Shown here one piece after another: positions 1 to 13,400 of a DNA stretch of 64,000 bases (positions within the stretch are counted from its first letter, which is position 1; each line of letters starts with the position of its first letter). The position numbers and the translations under genes were made by a program. The stretch lies in the NCBI RefSeq assembly GCF_964355755.1, contig NC_092674.1, forward strand, positions 2,237,001 to 2,301,000, in the 5' to 3' direction. The DNA is from Antedon mediterranea (lineage: Eukaryota > Echinodermata > Crinoidea > Comatulida > Antedonidae). Below the pieces are notes generated by a model. The model did not search any database. It saw nothing but the letters and a program-made list of their open reading frames with translations, and had not been told where the DNA came from.

Positions 1-27
1 TTTTAATCCGTAATTGAATGGGTTAAT

Positions 28-213
28 ATAAGTGACTTCGATAACTCTAGAGGGCGCCATATTTACAAGGTAAATCAGGACAAAAATGTCCATCTAGGCC
101 CTAGCGCGGTGATGTAAATTTACATTGTCGCGCTAGCCTCGCGTCTATGGAACTTTTTTTGTCCCGATTTACCTTATTAATATGGCGCCTTCTGGAGTTA
201 TCGAAGTCGCTTA
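28..213. mobile_element. Palindromic MITE, about 185 bp
   Basis: The two ends are inverted copies. The left arm begins AGTGACTTCGATAACTC and runs into GGCGCCATATT. The right arm, reverse-complemented, begins AGCGACTTCGATAACTC and also runs into GGCGCCATA. The match continues through a GGTAAATC block to near the centre, so the whole unit can fold back on itself. No coding potential is visible. The family is not recognised, and this is the only copy seen in the window. Confidence 0.7.
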
Positions 214-653
214 TTCTTTCAAAGTCAACTCATTATTTTATTTTGATAAGGATACTTGAAGGAAACAAACACCTTCATCTTTGTAAAGTTTAGTAATTGC
301 TCCGTGGTAATGTTTTGGAAAGTTTTCAACAATTAATTTGCAATACAGAATGTGCTATCTAAAACGTTATACTTCCAGAACATTATATCATGTTCTTTAT
401 ATAAATAATAAATAAATTTAGAAAAACTACTAAATGTACATGATGTATATAGATAGGCATACGACTACATACCAAATGTTTATTAAATGAACAATCTTTT
501 TAGATTTATATATTTAGCTTAATAAGAAAATATAACAACAAATAGACAATCATTGATACTCCTTTCTTCAAAATAATTGTTAATTTAAAATCTAAAAGTG
601 TACAAATACATAAATTCTTTTCATGTCAGTTGCTACACATGTGTGAGGTATCT

Positions 654-790
654 AAAGCTGTCTACACTATCAAACTTTATGTGACAAAAATGATGTGCCC
701 ATATATGGACATGATGATGTCATATCACTACCATATTTGGGCACATCACACTTTTTTGTCAAACTAGTTTGATAGTGTAAACAGAGCTTT
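654..790. mobile_element. TA-flanked MITE family A, copy 1
   Basis: This is the first of at least 14 copies of one short non-autonomous element. Family consensus as read from the copies: TIR close to AAGCTCTGTCTACACTATCA, then AAACTAGTTTGACAAAAAA, a core containing GTGATGTGCCCA, ATATGGTAGTGATATG and ACATCATCATGTCC, and then the inverted TIR. Most copies are flanked by TA, which fits a Tc1/mariner-type source, but no transposase for the family is present here. This copy is complete, with ends AAAGCTGTCTACAC and GTAAACAGAGCTTT. Confidence 0.85.
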
Positions 791-1835
791 ATGAGAAATC
801 CATTTCTAAAATACTATGATTTTAAGGTCACAGAACAGGGATACTAACATGTTTATAAACCAAGTGAAACATTGATAATTTATGTATTTTCAGTTAATAA
901 GGCATTTGCTTGCAGTACACTAGATAAAGATGTTCATGTGGTGCACAATCAAAGAGTTACTATAGTAGTGATAGTCTATCATTGAAGATCTCTTTAAAAA
1001 AACAGCTTCGTTCATTTGTATCTCCATTGAAAATCCAGCCACTGAGATACCCACAGCATTATCAATTTTTTCAGTAAATTGCCTTTACATATTATTATTA
1101 CTACATATCATTGTACTGCAGGTATAGATATTGTGTATATTGTACATTATTATGTAAATGATAAAAAGCTTTAATAACCTGATTTTCTTATGTTGCCCCT
1201 ATAATGCAATACAGAATACATTTATTACAGGGCTTTCTTCAAATATGTTGTTCAATGTTTATATTGGCAGTGAAGTAAAAAACTCCCGTTTTCTGCCATC
1301 AATATTTAAAACTAGACAAACAATCTTTTCCATCTTCAAAAATTGAAACTTAAAAGCAAGCATATTGTTTGGTCTTATAACACATTTTAGATTCAATGTA
1401 AACATTATTTAATATTTTTTGTTTCTGTTGTAAATGTTAAAAAATACACAGAGTTTATATTATGAGTATAACAAATTATACAAATGAATAAATATTTCCA
1501 AATACATAAAAATTGTTTGTATAAATTTTGTGTAATCTTGAAACATATGTGGCATGGTAGACTTGCCCCAAGTCTGTATGGTCGGCGTTTCCATTTTTGT
1601 CTGAAAATATCATGTATTATACGTATAAAACGCCATATGTGCCAAAATATTTATCTTTTTACTAATTTCGGTCTAAAACCTAGACTAGCGGCATGGCTGC
1701 TTTCTAGACACCATTTATGAACATGTTTACGTCCATTTAACATTTATTTGTTTAACTTTGTCGAGCGCCTCTAAACATTACTATTATAGATGGCGCTATA
1801 TAAGTCTAATTCACTGATAGAGTACAAAATAATCT
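791..1835. other. Intergenic DNA downstream of WDR83, no gene seen
   Basis: AT-rich sequence. The open frames are short and have no recognisable domain or codon structure. The part nearest WDR83 probably includes its 3' UTR, because the WDR83 stop codon is at 1883 on the minus strand. Confidence 0.6.
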
Positions 1836-1841
1836 TTTATT
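1836..1841 (-). terminator. Candidate poly(A) signal of WDR83
   Basis: TTTATT on the plus strand reads AATAAA on the minus strand, about 40 nt past the WDR83 stop codon. A second AATAAA lies at 1743-1748. Either could serve; the closer one would give a very short 3' UTR. Confidence 0.4.
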
Positions 1842-1882
1842 ATCGATGCCTTTTAACAAACAGTGAATATCATTCTGTGAGT

Positions 1883-3663
1883 TTAACTCTCTTCAGATTC
1901 ATAATCTTCCGTCCGCCATACTTTGAAAGATCCCTGTGCAGCCGACAACATGCAAGCTTCTGTTGGATGAAAGGTCACAGAATGAACCACACCATCCCCT
2001 GCATCAGCAATTGTGCTTGACATTGTGCCCTGTAACATGAATAATTGTTAAATGTTTTAATATCATCTATGTAATGTATACATATGTCTGGATTTTTTCT
2101 GTCAAATTACAACTCCACTCCCAAAGACTTATAATAAGACTTTGTTTATGTAGAGCATCTTGTGCATGTTTGTCTTGTGGACAGGATTGCCACCTTTAAG
2201 AAGAGGATAGTAAATGAATTGTGGTTATCGTTGGCAATTTTCCTAAATGTATAAAATAAAAACAGATACAATATTCAAGTTGTGCATTAACCCATACCTC
2301 CACAAGGTCCCAAAAACAGATGCGCCCATCCTCTGAACCACTGACAATGTGACTGTCTGTATGATTGAGACAACTTTCAACTTTGAACTCAGAGTTCTTA
2401 TGGCCTGTGTATTCTCCGAGAAGCTCGCCATTGTCCTTGTCCAAGAGTCTTAGGGTACTGTCCAAGCTAGAGGCCAACATGCACTGACCATCTTTGGTGA
2501 AGTTTACACACGTTACTGGTTCTAATTATAAATATAAGAAATTGTTTTCATGTTAGTTATCCAAATAGACAATGCAAAATGGATGGACACAGTCTGATGA
2601 TACTACGGGTAGTTGTCCTCTTATACCACTTAGAATTCTAAGAAGAAGAATTCAGTCATTTTTATTTGAGTACTTGAGGGAATATGGCCACGGCCTCAAT
2701 ATTAAATACTCACTACCAACACAGTCCATATGCATCTGTCCGTTCCTCAGGTCATACCTTCTGACATATCCATCCGCTGATGCAGTCAGAAGCTCGTAAT
2801 CAGATGTCTTCACTGACGTAACGCTGTCTTTGGCGTCCTTCAACACTTGTACGGGATCGAAGCTCTTGGATCGACAATCCCATATTCTTGTAGACGAATC
2901 GACCGACCCTTAAAAAAGGACGATAAATGAAATTTTACAGAAAAACTGTACCGTCGGTATCATTAATAATAAACAAATTTTTGTAAAGCATACATATTCA
3001 CTAAAGTGCTCAAGGTTACACTTTCAATAACATGCTTCTCCCCTAAAGTATATATAGTAGAGGGCATACCTGTTAATATAACTGAAGCTTCTTCGTTAAA
3101 AGCAACACTATTGACGATTGCCAAATGTCCTCTAAATTTGCGTAGTGACTGACCTGTCGCAACGTCCCATAGAATCGCAATTTTATCCGTACCGCAAGAC
3201 GCTATTAAACTGTTATCAAAGGATGACACTGCATCCAATACATCGTATCTGACACGCAAAATAAAATCATTTTTAAATACTGTGGTTTGGAGAAAACTTT
3301 AAGTATGACATTGTCTGAGATTTTACTTTGATTTTATTTTGATTTATTTCAATATTATACCATACATAAACAAAAACAGATAAAAACGAAAACAAAAAAA
3401 GCAAACATTTTGTATGCTACCAGGGACAATCCTCTAAATTCTCAAAGAGGATTTCAATCCTGAGGGGTCCCCTTTTTTTAAGTGTCTCACCCATGGCCTT
3501 GGTAAGTCTTCAATAGTATTTTACGATGCGGATTCCATAACTTCACTGACTTATCACTCCCACACGTCAGGCAGTAATTGCCATCAGCATTAAAACGAAC
3601 ACCGCGTACAACTCCCTGTTTACAGTCGGTAGTACTTGTCAACTTTTTCGGTAGTTCCGACAT
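1883..3663 (-). CDS. WDR83: WD repeat-containing protein 83 (MORG1)
   Basis: Five exons on the minus strand, in transcript order: 3663-3491, 3248-3070, 2908-2714, 2521-2298 and 2029-1883. All have GT/AG borders and agreeing phases, giving 305 residues against 315 in human WDR83. The start MSELPKKL lines up with the family N-terminus. Diagnostic stretches are LTCGSDKSVKLWNP, VLDAVSSFDNS, LRKFRGHLAIVNSVAFNEEA, DSSTRIWDCRS, ASSLDSTLRLLDKDNGELLG and CFWDLVE, which mark successive WD40 repeats of a seven-blade propeller. In vertebrates the protein is a scaffold in the ERK pathway, binds the prolyl hydroxylase PHD3, and is found in the spliceosome C complex. The gene is divergently paired with LRCH. 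The junction of exons 3 and 4 is read as VGKPVTC; the flanking donor GTGAGT is strong. Nothing looks broken. Confidence 0.95.
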
Positions 3664-4406
3664 TCTATGAACTAGACAAAATACAAATCATAAAAATAAA
3701 TAAATGAATTTTTTTCATCTATTACTTTATTTTTGTAATTGCACTGCAAAAAAAATATTTTAGCAACTCGACATGGCCACAATTTTATAGGTTATATAAT
3801 ACTTAAGCATTGTTACTGGTCCCTGGTGTTGGTACATCTATGTGTGTGTGTGTGTGGGGGGGGGGGGGGATGTTGATGTTGATGTTATGATGGGTTGAAA
3901 AAAAAAGGTGGGGACCTACATTACACTACTTAAAACTTATTATTACTACAGAGAAGAGTATTAATTGGCTATAAATAGGTCTACAGAATTCTTATACAAA
4001 CCTGCTCATTATAAAATGACAAAAGAAAACATTTGTGCTTAGAATAACTTCAAATCGCATTTGGAGACGTTTTAGACCATTTTGTGACTTTCGAAAAAAC
4101 TTGTTAACAAAAAAACATCAAAGTGTACAGAATGACACTAAAATTTAATAAAATGTGTATAACTTTTGGGGAAACTTGGACAATTAGGGGTAAATTAGGG
4201 AGGCTCTCAGTCTTTGTGTTGTGTGTGTACTGCATGTTCAATCAACTGGAACGTACAACTAATGACTCTAGCGCCACCAATTTCATCCAAGGTCTATTAT
4301 TAAGAAACGCGTTTTGTTTTCAAAATGCGTTTCTTGGCGCGTTTAATCAGTGACAGATTCTGAGATTGCGCAGTGGAGGATTACTAAACGAATTGCTTTA
4401 GTGAAA
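3664..4406. promoter_or_regulatory. Head-to-head promoter region WDR83/LRCH
   Basis: The two start codons face away from each other with 743 bp between them, so both promoters must lie here unless there are untranslated upstream exons. Visible elements are a 15-bp inverted repeat at 4302-4335 (AAGAAACGCGTTTTG, a TTTT loop, then its near-perfect complement) that runs into TTGGCGCG, an E2F-like word. No TATA box is obvious at either end. Confidence 0.5.
3841..3870 (+). repeat. (GT)n followed by a G run
   Basis: A short TG microsatellite runs directly into about a dozen Gs, in the spacer between the divergent WDR83 and LRCH starts. Confidence 0.85.
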
Positions 4407-7400
4407 ATGGCCGTTCTGTTGAGCTCTCCTCAGTCGACTGGAGCTCAACTTAGATCACTTGAAAAGGTTTTAGACGATGCTCAAAGATCTGGCCGTTTGA
4501 ACTTAAGTAGTAGAAAAATAAAAGACTTTCCAAAAGTTGCTGATAAATTTGATTTGAGAGACACCGTCGATGTAGGTAAGTTTCGAACACGTAAACACAC
4601 AGGATAGTCAATTGATGATTGTTCGATGAGGCCACACTGTGTGTACAGAAACATGACACTATTCTGGCTTAAAATGCGGAAGTCAGTGTCGAATTATAAG
4701 AACGGAACACAAGGGTAGGCCTCATAAATATATTACTCCCTTCTTCTTGAATGGGGCCTTTATTATTAAAATATTTTGTTTAGTAGTGTGCAGTATAGTT
4801 GCTCTATAAACTGAGAATTTATTAATTTTATTGCAGTTAAATTGATATCCTCATTCATATAAAAACATAACAAAACAAATACTGGCCTCTATACTCTAAC
4901 TAGGCTTGTTAGTATCATTTTATTAAATTTACTAACACTTAACAGTGAGGTACTCCGAAGACTGTTTATTCCCTAGGTTTACCCCACCCAGAGCACTACG
5001 TGTAGGGCATTGGCATGACAGTAAATAATTCCAAGTAATAAATTGCACTGTCTGTGGTGGTGTGCCCCACCTTTACGAATAAAATGAGGAGGTGTGTGCG
5101 TAGGCCTTCTATCTACTGGAATTTTCAATATTTCCAATCTTCGTAGAAACATGTAAATAATGATAAGCAATCTAAACCTTATCTTTTTAAAAGGTATATC
5201 GCAAATAATAGTTACAAAGTATGATGGGAAGGTTTATGGGAAAAATCCTATCATCTGACAGTGTTGTAAGTTATTAATATTATTCGTCAGTAACCTAAAG
5301 TATGTGTCTGTATATCTATAGTACGGTACCATCTGCCATGGGTCTAGTATATTGGGTCTAATATCTTCGGCCTAAGAAAGTGCAGAGTGCCACAAATCAA
5401 TACCACCATACTTTTTACAGCAGCACCCTTTTTCGATATAATGATATTGTAATAAATAAACCTTGTGTTTTTTTTCTCTAAAGAAAGCTCTGAGAATTCA
5501 CAAAATAAGTGGCTCATTAATTTCACTGAATAACTGTAAATTCTGGTTGTGGTTACTCTACAATTACAGAAATTAAGCCTTAATTAATGAACAATTACAT
5601 TCATGATTCAATTGAAACTGAAAAGGAAGTTGTATTTATTATTTAATTTGTTTATATTTGATCTTGTAAAAGTGATATGATATTCGATATATGCTCACAC
5701 TAACCATAGGGATTGTAGTTGTCAACAAGAAAAAAAAATTGATATCATTCGCAAAACTTGCGAAAATAATTTTTCTTTAAAAACTCAAACTTTCGCCTGT
5801 CTAGGCTCCGAATAAAGTTATAAGTAAACCACAATGACTTCGACGCCGTTGCCAGCAGCCTATAAGTGATAGCAATATAGAGATACTGTGTTACTTGCCT
5901 ATCAGCAACGTTTTTTTTTTGCATCACTCGCGGAAATTAGAACAGGTTTCTGTTCAGGGAGGCCTACTTAATTGTACAGTTAAAATACAATATAAAAAGC
6001 AAAAAAACAGTCCTATGATTCACCGTCAAATACAATAATTTTGTCATCATCTCAATACAGTGTGAGTAGTCTATCTCGAAATGAAGCCCATACTATCTTG
6101 AAAAGAAGCCCAGGGGGCTTCATTTCGAGATGGGCTTCTTTTCGAGAGTACTTTTGCAAACTGTAGAGGGGGGCTTCATTTCGAGATGGGCTTCTTTTCG
6201 AGAGTACTTTTGCAAACTGTAGAGGGGGGCTTCTTTTCAAGATGGGCTTCTTTTCGAGGTTTAAGCCCATGGGCTTCTTTTCGAGGTTTTACGGTATCTG
6301 TAAATGTACACACGTCTGACTAAAGAGAATTTATTGTGTGAATGCGCAGTAATTGTATTTACAAACAAACAAAGTATGCTCTCATATTATGTACTTAAAT
6401 CCCAAGGAACCACATGTTATAGTTGGGAATTATTGCTTTGGTATAGTCATCCATTCATATCCACCTATTTCTCTTTATTGTCTCCCTGAAAAAATAATTC
6501 TTAAAATTGTTGTTGAATATGCCATTTTACTGCAACATGATAGTTATCCACTTTGACCAAAAATTGGATCGAAAAAAATGTATTTACCTAAAAAAACTGT
6601 AATTTAAAGCGAAAAAATTGTCAAATTGGCTGCCAGCCAATGGATTTTTGGTTGAATTTAACTATTTATTTTGTCATTTTATAAGTGAAAACATAATTTT
6701 TTTTCTGCTGAAGTGATTAACTTTATTAAAACTACAACATTAAACATATTCAAAGCCTGATTTAATTAATTAATTCATTTTTCATGTTTTTGGGGGACAA
6801 TACATCTTTAAGCGTGTGTATTTTCCATGCAATAGATAAAAAATGAGAGTTGTTAGATGATCTTAATTCTTGGCCTAGAGATAAAGATGAGACTCTAGCT
6901 GTCTGTATTAAAAGAACCTTGATATTATCAAGTATGTAGACATAGCCTAGATCCATTGCTTCCATCTACAACAACAGTTATTGTTATGTAATAATAGAAT
7001 ATATACATAGGCTGACATTGAATGTTAATACACCACTAATCTATGTCAATGCTAGAGTTTAAAATACTGATTGTTGTTAAAAGCTTTCAAATACCACAAA
7101 ATCCACTCTTTAAGAAAAAAGTTTTATCATTTGTTCACATTGGATAGACTTGATTTATAGCCGATTATAGTCCCAGAGGGGGCCAGGTAGTCCATTAGGC
7201 CTGGGTAGTCCAAAGAGGCCCGGGTAATCCTAGGAGGCCTGGCTAGTTCAAGGGGGCCCGGGTAGTCCTAGGGAGTCCCATTTTGACCTAAATTTGATAA
7301 CTAATACAACTGCACAATATAAATGAAAACATGGTATTTATTCATGCACAAAGACTTCAACAATATTATTACTGTTTTGATTTCATATTTTACTACAAAT

Positions 7401-10400
7401 CTGAACGCCTACTACTGAACTACTAAATCAACAAAAGAGTGGGATTTAAAAGAGGAAGTTGGTTCATAATCCTTAGTAACAATCCCATCATATAATTCTT
7501 AGCAACAATTCCATATTAATCCTTAAGCTCTGTCTTCACTATCAAACTAGTTTGACAAAAAAAGTGTGATATGCGTAAATATGGTAGTGATATGATATCA
7601 CCATGTCCATATATGGGCACATCACATTTTTCAATGTTTGTTTTGTTTTGTTTGTTTTATCTTTATACTGGGTGTCTAGATAAAGTTGATAGTGTAGACA
7701 GAGCTTAACATCTCATAATCCATTATTAACTTCTTCATTTTGTTATTACAAGTTATTAATATTTGTAATTAAATTAATTGCATACATGCAACAGATGACT
7801 CTCCATTGTTAACATTAACAATGCCTTTGTGACCGTGGATAATTCGTTTACCTAGTTATAATTTTAATTAGTATAAATGGATGTTCTGAGAAGCGGCAGT
7901 AAGTAATGTATAATGGAATGATGGTTACATGAATCATTGTAAAAAGGGTAGCACAAATTAATTGATGGCAGGTTACACAAAATAATATTGGTTTGTTTTC
8001 ATTAAAAACAGATTACTGATTTTGGAATTGATTATCTGGATAATTAGGAAGAAGACAGTTTTCATTAATTTCATACTTATAAATATTTATAATCTCTTGT
8101 GCTTACTGTATGTTTAAAGTAATTAATTATCGACCTTCATAATTTGTATTAAAAAACAGTATGTTTGAGCTTTATAGTGTTAATTGATTTTGTTTATGTG
8201 TTTGTTGAAAATAAGTAAATTATAAAAAGACATATTTAATTAAGCTGTAGATTTCCATCACGCAGGTACATATTTTTATAGTTTGTGTGCTTATATAGTG
8301 TATTACAAAAATGGTGCTAATAAAAACTAGAGACAGGAAACTCTAGTTGTGGTCGGTCTATGAAATTGGATAAGAACAAGGTTGGCCAGTACATAACAAG
8401 TGTTACGCTTCACTGAACATGCCTATCAATGTATATAGTTCAATTTGAAAGTATCATCAAACTATGAGATGAAATAAATTAATAAATTAATTTTTAATCT
8501 TTTACAATGCAATCAATTTTAGGTCCTATTTACACAGTAACATTAATACAAATTTAGAATCTACTCTATGTTATTCCTCATGACACACAATGTGAAGGGG
8601 ACAGACGATTATTGCTCATGATAGATACAAATTCTACAGGGGTCAAGCTATGCGGTTTTCAGGGCTACCACTCATCTGTGTAAATGGACGTTTAATGGTC
8701 GAATCGGCTAGGGTGAAATGTTTTTCTTCCAAATCTCTTTGAAACATTAATTTTTAGCATTCATTTCAATTTCTCTTTTTGCCTTTTATTTTTTATCCAA
8801 TGAGATTAATTCTTATAAGTTTATCTTTTTGTTGCAGATTTATCAAAAAATAGATTTACGGAGTTACCAGAGGAGATCTGCGATTATTTATCACTAGAGA
8901 ATCTTAATTGTTACAAGAATGTTTTGAAGAGTATTCCACCAAGTGTAAACAAATTATCTTCGTTAACTTTTTTAAATTTAAGGTAAGTTGAAAAAGGTCA
9001 CAAACCCCAGTGTGTCTTTGAGATCACTGTAGAGTTTTGGTGTGAAAGTGGTATAAGGGAGGTATCGCAACCTTACGATAACGAAAATGTATACAGTGCT
9101 GTAGCCACAAGAAATAAAGTGGTTCAGTTTTCACAAGAAAATGAAACAATCTCTGTTCAAGCCACTTGGTTGTCAAAGACCTCTGTGAAAATGTGGTCAG
9201 GTTTAAACCTTACAAACCGTACTGGTGGCTATGGCCCTGGGATATATTAATATGTATCTTAAGCTCTGTCTACATTATCAAACTTTATGTGACAGAAAAA
9301 TGTGATGTGCCCATATATGGATATGATGATGTCATATCAGTACCATATTTGGGTATATTACTACTATATTTGGGCACATCACACTTTTTTTTGTCAAACT
9401 AGTTTTATAGGGTAGACAGAGCTTGAGACGTGTTTAGATTTTTTGCTGAAACTGCTAAATGTTTTCAATCACAGTAGAGCTATGTAAATGATAAACGGTA
9501 GGATATGGAAATTGACGGCATAATTCATTACTTAATAGTAATGAGGCTTTTTGAAGTTTAAAGGAAGTGGAATTTAATAAGTGAAATATTCAATGATACA
9601 CATTAGACAGGAAGGAAACTTTGTTTATAGTAAACTCTGTCAATGTATAAGGCTTGCTTTAAACATATACAGCATCATTTAAAATGGATTTTCGATTTTT
9701 TTCATTTTAGAATGATGTTTTGGGGGCTATTAGGTGTTGTTAGAATGTATATTGTTACAAAATATAAATTGGCCCTTTTGGGGAAAGCCCCATTTGAAAA
9801 TCAAAAAAATTCGCGGGTGACGTCACTTTGCGAATATATTCCTATCCCTCCAATGGACAATTTGCAGTTTTTTGGCTATAACTCTTGAAATCTATGGAGT
9901 ATTTTCTAAAAAATGCTTGTGCATTTGCAGAAACGTATTTAGAATTTTTTTAGATAAAATTAGTACCGTATACACGGTTATTCATCGAGTAAATGACGAT
10001 TTAAAATCTTAAAATCAACGGTTTTTTTCTGGCAATACCGAAGTTGGCCTGGCAACGTTGTCCGGGATACAGCTCCGTGCGCAATGATGCGTATCCATAT
10101 TTTCCGTTCGTGTATTTTGTATATCGTTCGTAATTTATACTGCTAAAATGTGTTAGTTTCTTTAGTTTTTAGTTTAGCAGAATTAAATTAGTAATATGAG
10201 ATGATAATTTATTTGTCACGAATCAGGCAGTTCGATAACGAATTTTATTCATATTTTACTTTGGCTTGACAATGAGCGCAGCAAGTTGTTGATATCGCTT
10301 TGGTCCTTGGATGCACATGAAACGGAGTCTCGCCGCATGATGTGGGTGGTGGATCGACTCCACGCGCTGGATTGGGGCCTAGGCCTAGTAAAGGTTTGGG

Positions 10401-13400
10401 AGGTAGGCCTTCTAAATTCGGGTTTTATAACAAACGAAGTACATTTTAGGGACCTATATTTCAACAACATTAGATATTGAATAAATTAGTATTAGTGTCA
10501 ACGCTTCGCGTATCTTTCCAGGCCGTCGACCCGGCCGTCGATCATTCACTGACTATCGGGCGGCATACACGCTCTCGATATCATCGTGTGTATATGTGAC
10601 GTCGTGAATATAGAGGCTTCCGACGGCCGTTGAAATAGAATATTGCAATGGCGTGAGTAATTTTCGCTAATTTACAATGGTATCTTAAAATTTCGTTTTT
10701 ACTCAAAATACTATACATTTTGTTTTTATTTGTATGGGTTTGTGTTAATTTAAATAACATGTGTGAATTTCTTGAAAATAGAAATTCTATTTCAGGTCCA
10801 TTTTAAGCCTGATGTATAGTTTATTAGTTGCTAATATTTACAGTAGAACACAATGGCGGACCCAGGATTTTGAAATAAGATGGAGGGGCCCACGGCCTAG
10901 AAATGGTTAAATGAAGGGTGATCTTAATTGGATGTCCTACAATCTTTTGCATTACAATTTGCAAAATTATATTGCAAGATTCTCCTCCATAAATCTCCCC
11001 CCCCCCCCCCCACCACACTTTGGAAACCCCCCCCCCCCCCCCCTTTTTTTTTTTTTGTGGACCCCTCCCTTTTTTTTTTTGGGATGCCCCTACCTGTATG
11101 TTAATTAAAGGACCACTTACCCTTAAAAGAAACAAGAGGCAATGTGTGTTAACACTACATCCAACCCACATTCAATGGACACTTTGTTGGGCCCTAAAAC
11201 GTGGAGGGCTAACATTATTATTTGATAATAGTTTGTAAAAAATAGATATATGTAGTTTATATTATAATTTCATTTTAGCTGTCAAAATGGCGGAGTCTTT
11301 TTAAATATGATATTAAATAACAAAAGTAAAATATATCTTTTTAATTGATTGACCTAGTATTGCTAAATGTCATGATATTACTTTTTTCTTCTAGTCGTAA
11401 TCAATTGACTATATTACCCAGCGAATTATGCAATCTCTCATTAGAAGTTTTAATTGTTAGCAATAATAAATTGGTCTCATTACCAGAAGACATCCGCCAT
11501 CTAAGTTCACTAAGGAATTTGGTAAGTAATTTTACCATTACATAAGGGATACCTACAAAAGGTTAACATTGGGGGCTGAAATTAATTTTATGTTATTTTT
11601 TAAGCATTGTCTACACTATCAAAATTTATGTGACCAAAAAATGTGTTGTACCCATATATGGAGATGATGATGTCATATCACTACCATATTTGGGTACATC
11701 AACTACATCATATTTGGGTACACATTTTTTTGCCTAACTAATTTGATAGTGTATATACAAATAAAAAGCTGAACAACAATATTGTATAAAAATTGTAAAT
11801 TACAGGATGCCAGTTGTAATGAAATATCAACACTTCCATCCAGCGTGTCGGACATGGAGTCACTCATGCATTTCAATGTTCGTCATAACCGTCTAGAAAA
11901 TCTGCCTGAAGGTAAGATAATGCCAATTTATTTATTTAAATGTAATAGTATATCAACTCAGGTATAACCCCAGGTACTGTGTAATCCCAGCCCAGGAATG
12001 ACCCCATACTCGTCCACGTATAACCTCTACCTCAAATTGTGAGATATTGTACTTGTGAGCATTGGGAAAAATTATTGGGGCTCGCAGTCACCTGTCCAAC
12101 ATCTTGGGCCCACCAAAAAATCATGTTTGTCAGGCATGTACAATTTCACTGTCCCAACGGGCAACCTCCAGGCAACCTCAACTAAATTTAATGCATTGAT
12201 TGCCCTAATTTTCGAACATTCTGTGAGCCCTGCCTAATACTGTCCAAGTGTTACAAATTGTTTTTGTTTTTTTCCCAATCTTTTTATTGTGTTTTTGTTT
12301 CCTTTATATACTGTAGTTGAAATTAATAGTCAATTAATAGTTGATGATGAACTTTGATCTTATCAAAGGAAATATTAATTTTAAATATACATTTCCTGGT
12401 TTTGAATCTAAGAATTTCTTTGATATACATTTCTAATTTCTCAGTTTATATTTAATTTACACGATGTATCATTTATCTGGGATGAATACACTATCTACAT
12501 GAAAAGACAAGCACAAATAGTACATTGTGTCACGATAACTGTTGAAAGAAGCTTCATTGTAAAGTACAATATTTTGTGTGTGTTTCATTCAAAAACAGAA
12601 TTAAACCGAAATAAAAGGGTCAAATTACATCCAATAAGGAAAAGAATTGTGTACACTCTACAGACCTTGATTTAAAAGGAGCGCCATGGCGCTGACGCTC
12701 CTTGGCGCTCCTGAAAACGATCAAAGGAGCGCCTAAAATAGCGCTCCCCAACCTGTTACAGTGCGTCATAAAAATATATATGATAAGAATATTAACCCCG
12801 AATACAACACACAGTCTATAATATATAGTCGCGCAAACGATCTTTGTTATGGCTACCCCCGATAGGCTAGGCGCGCCTACGATCTTTGATGTTGCGAGAA
12901 AAATATCGTAAACAATTCATTGTAAATATAGTATCAGAACGTTTAATCGGTCGCTCAAAAAGACTGCCGACAGAAGACCGTAATTATACAAACCTAGTTT
13001 TTTTGGTCACATGGCATGAAACGCGATACTTTCTGCTTTTAACCGCAACATCTCACATGTTTTTTTTTTTAACTCAGTACGAGAGGGTGGCTGGCCGACG
13101 ATAAACAGTAATTAAGATCGTGTACCTGGATTTTGTGTCACATGACATGAAACATAATACTCTCTGATCTGATCTTAAACTGCTCACATGTTTTCCCCTC
13201 CAAATTCTGGTCGGGCCTTTTCTTAAGCCTTAATTAATATGGAATATATATTTATTTTGCATATATTTTGTTGGTGTCCTAGCCTAGGCTAGGTGTCATT
13301 GTTTTTATAATTCGCTAACCCAAGGTAGGATTAAATAATAGTGTAGGCCGCCGAAACTAGACTAGATAGCCTCGACTCTCTCTCTGCGTGAGCTGAGGTC

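Larger units (their letters stand above)
4576..8837 (+). other. LRCH intron 1
   Basis: No exon is seen here. It holds a 55-bp tandem repeat near 6.1 kb, a 340-bp MITE (6470-6812), a GTAGTCC tandem repeat near 7.2 kb, MITE family A copy 2 and a decayed TTAA-MITE relative near 8.5 kb. The rest is plain AT-rich sequence. Confidence 0.6.

Noticed and set aside
1158-1720. Small open frames downstream of WDR83
   Set aside because: Short, AT-rich, no domain or splice-compatible partner.
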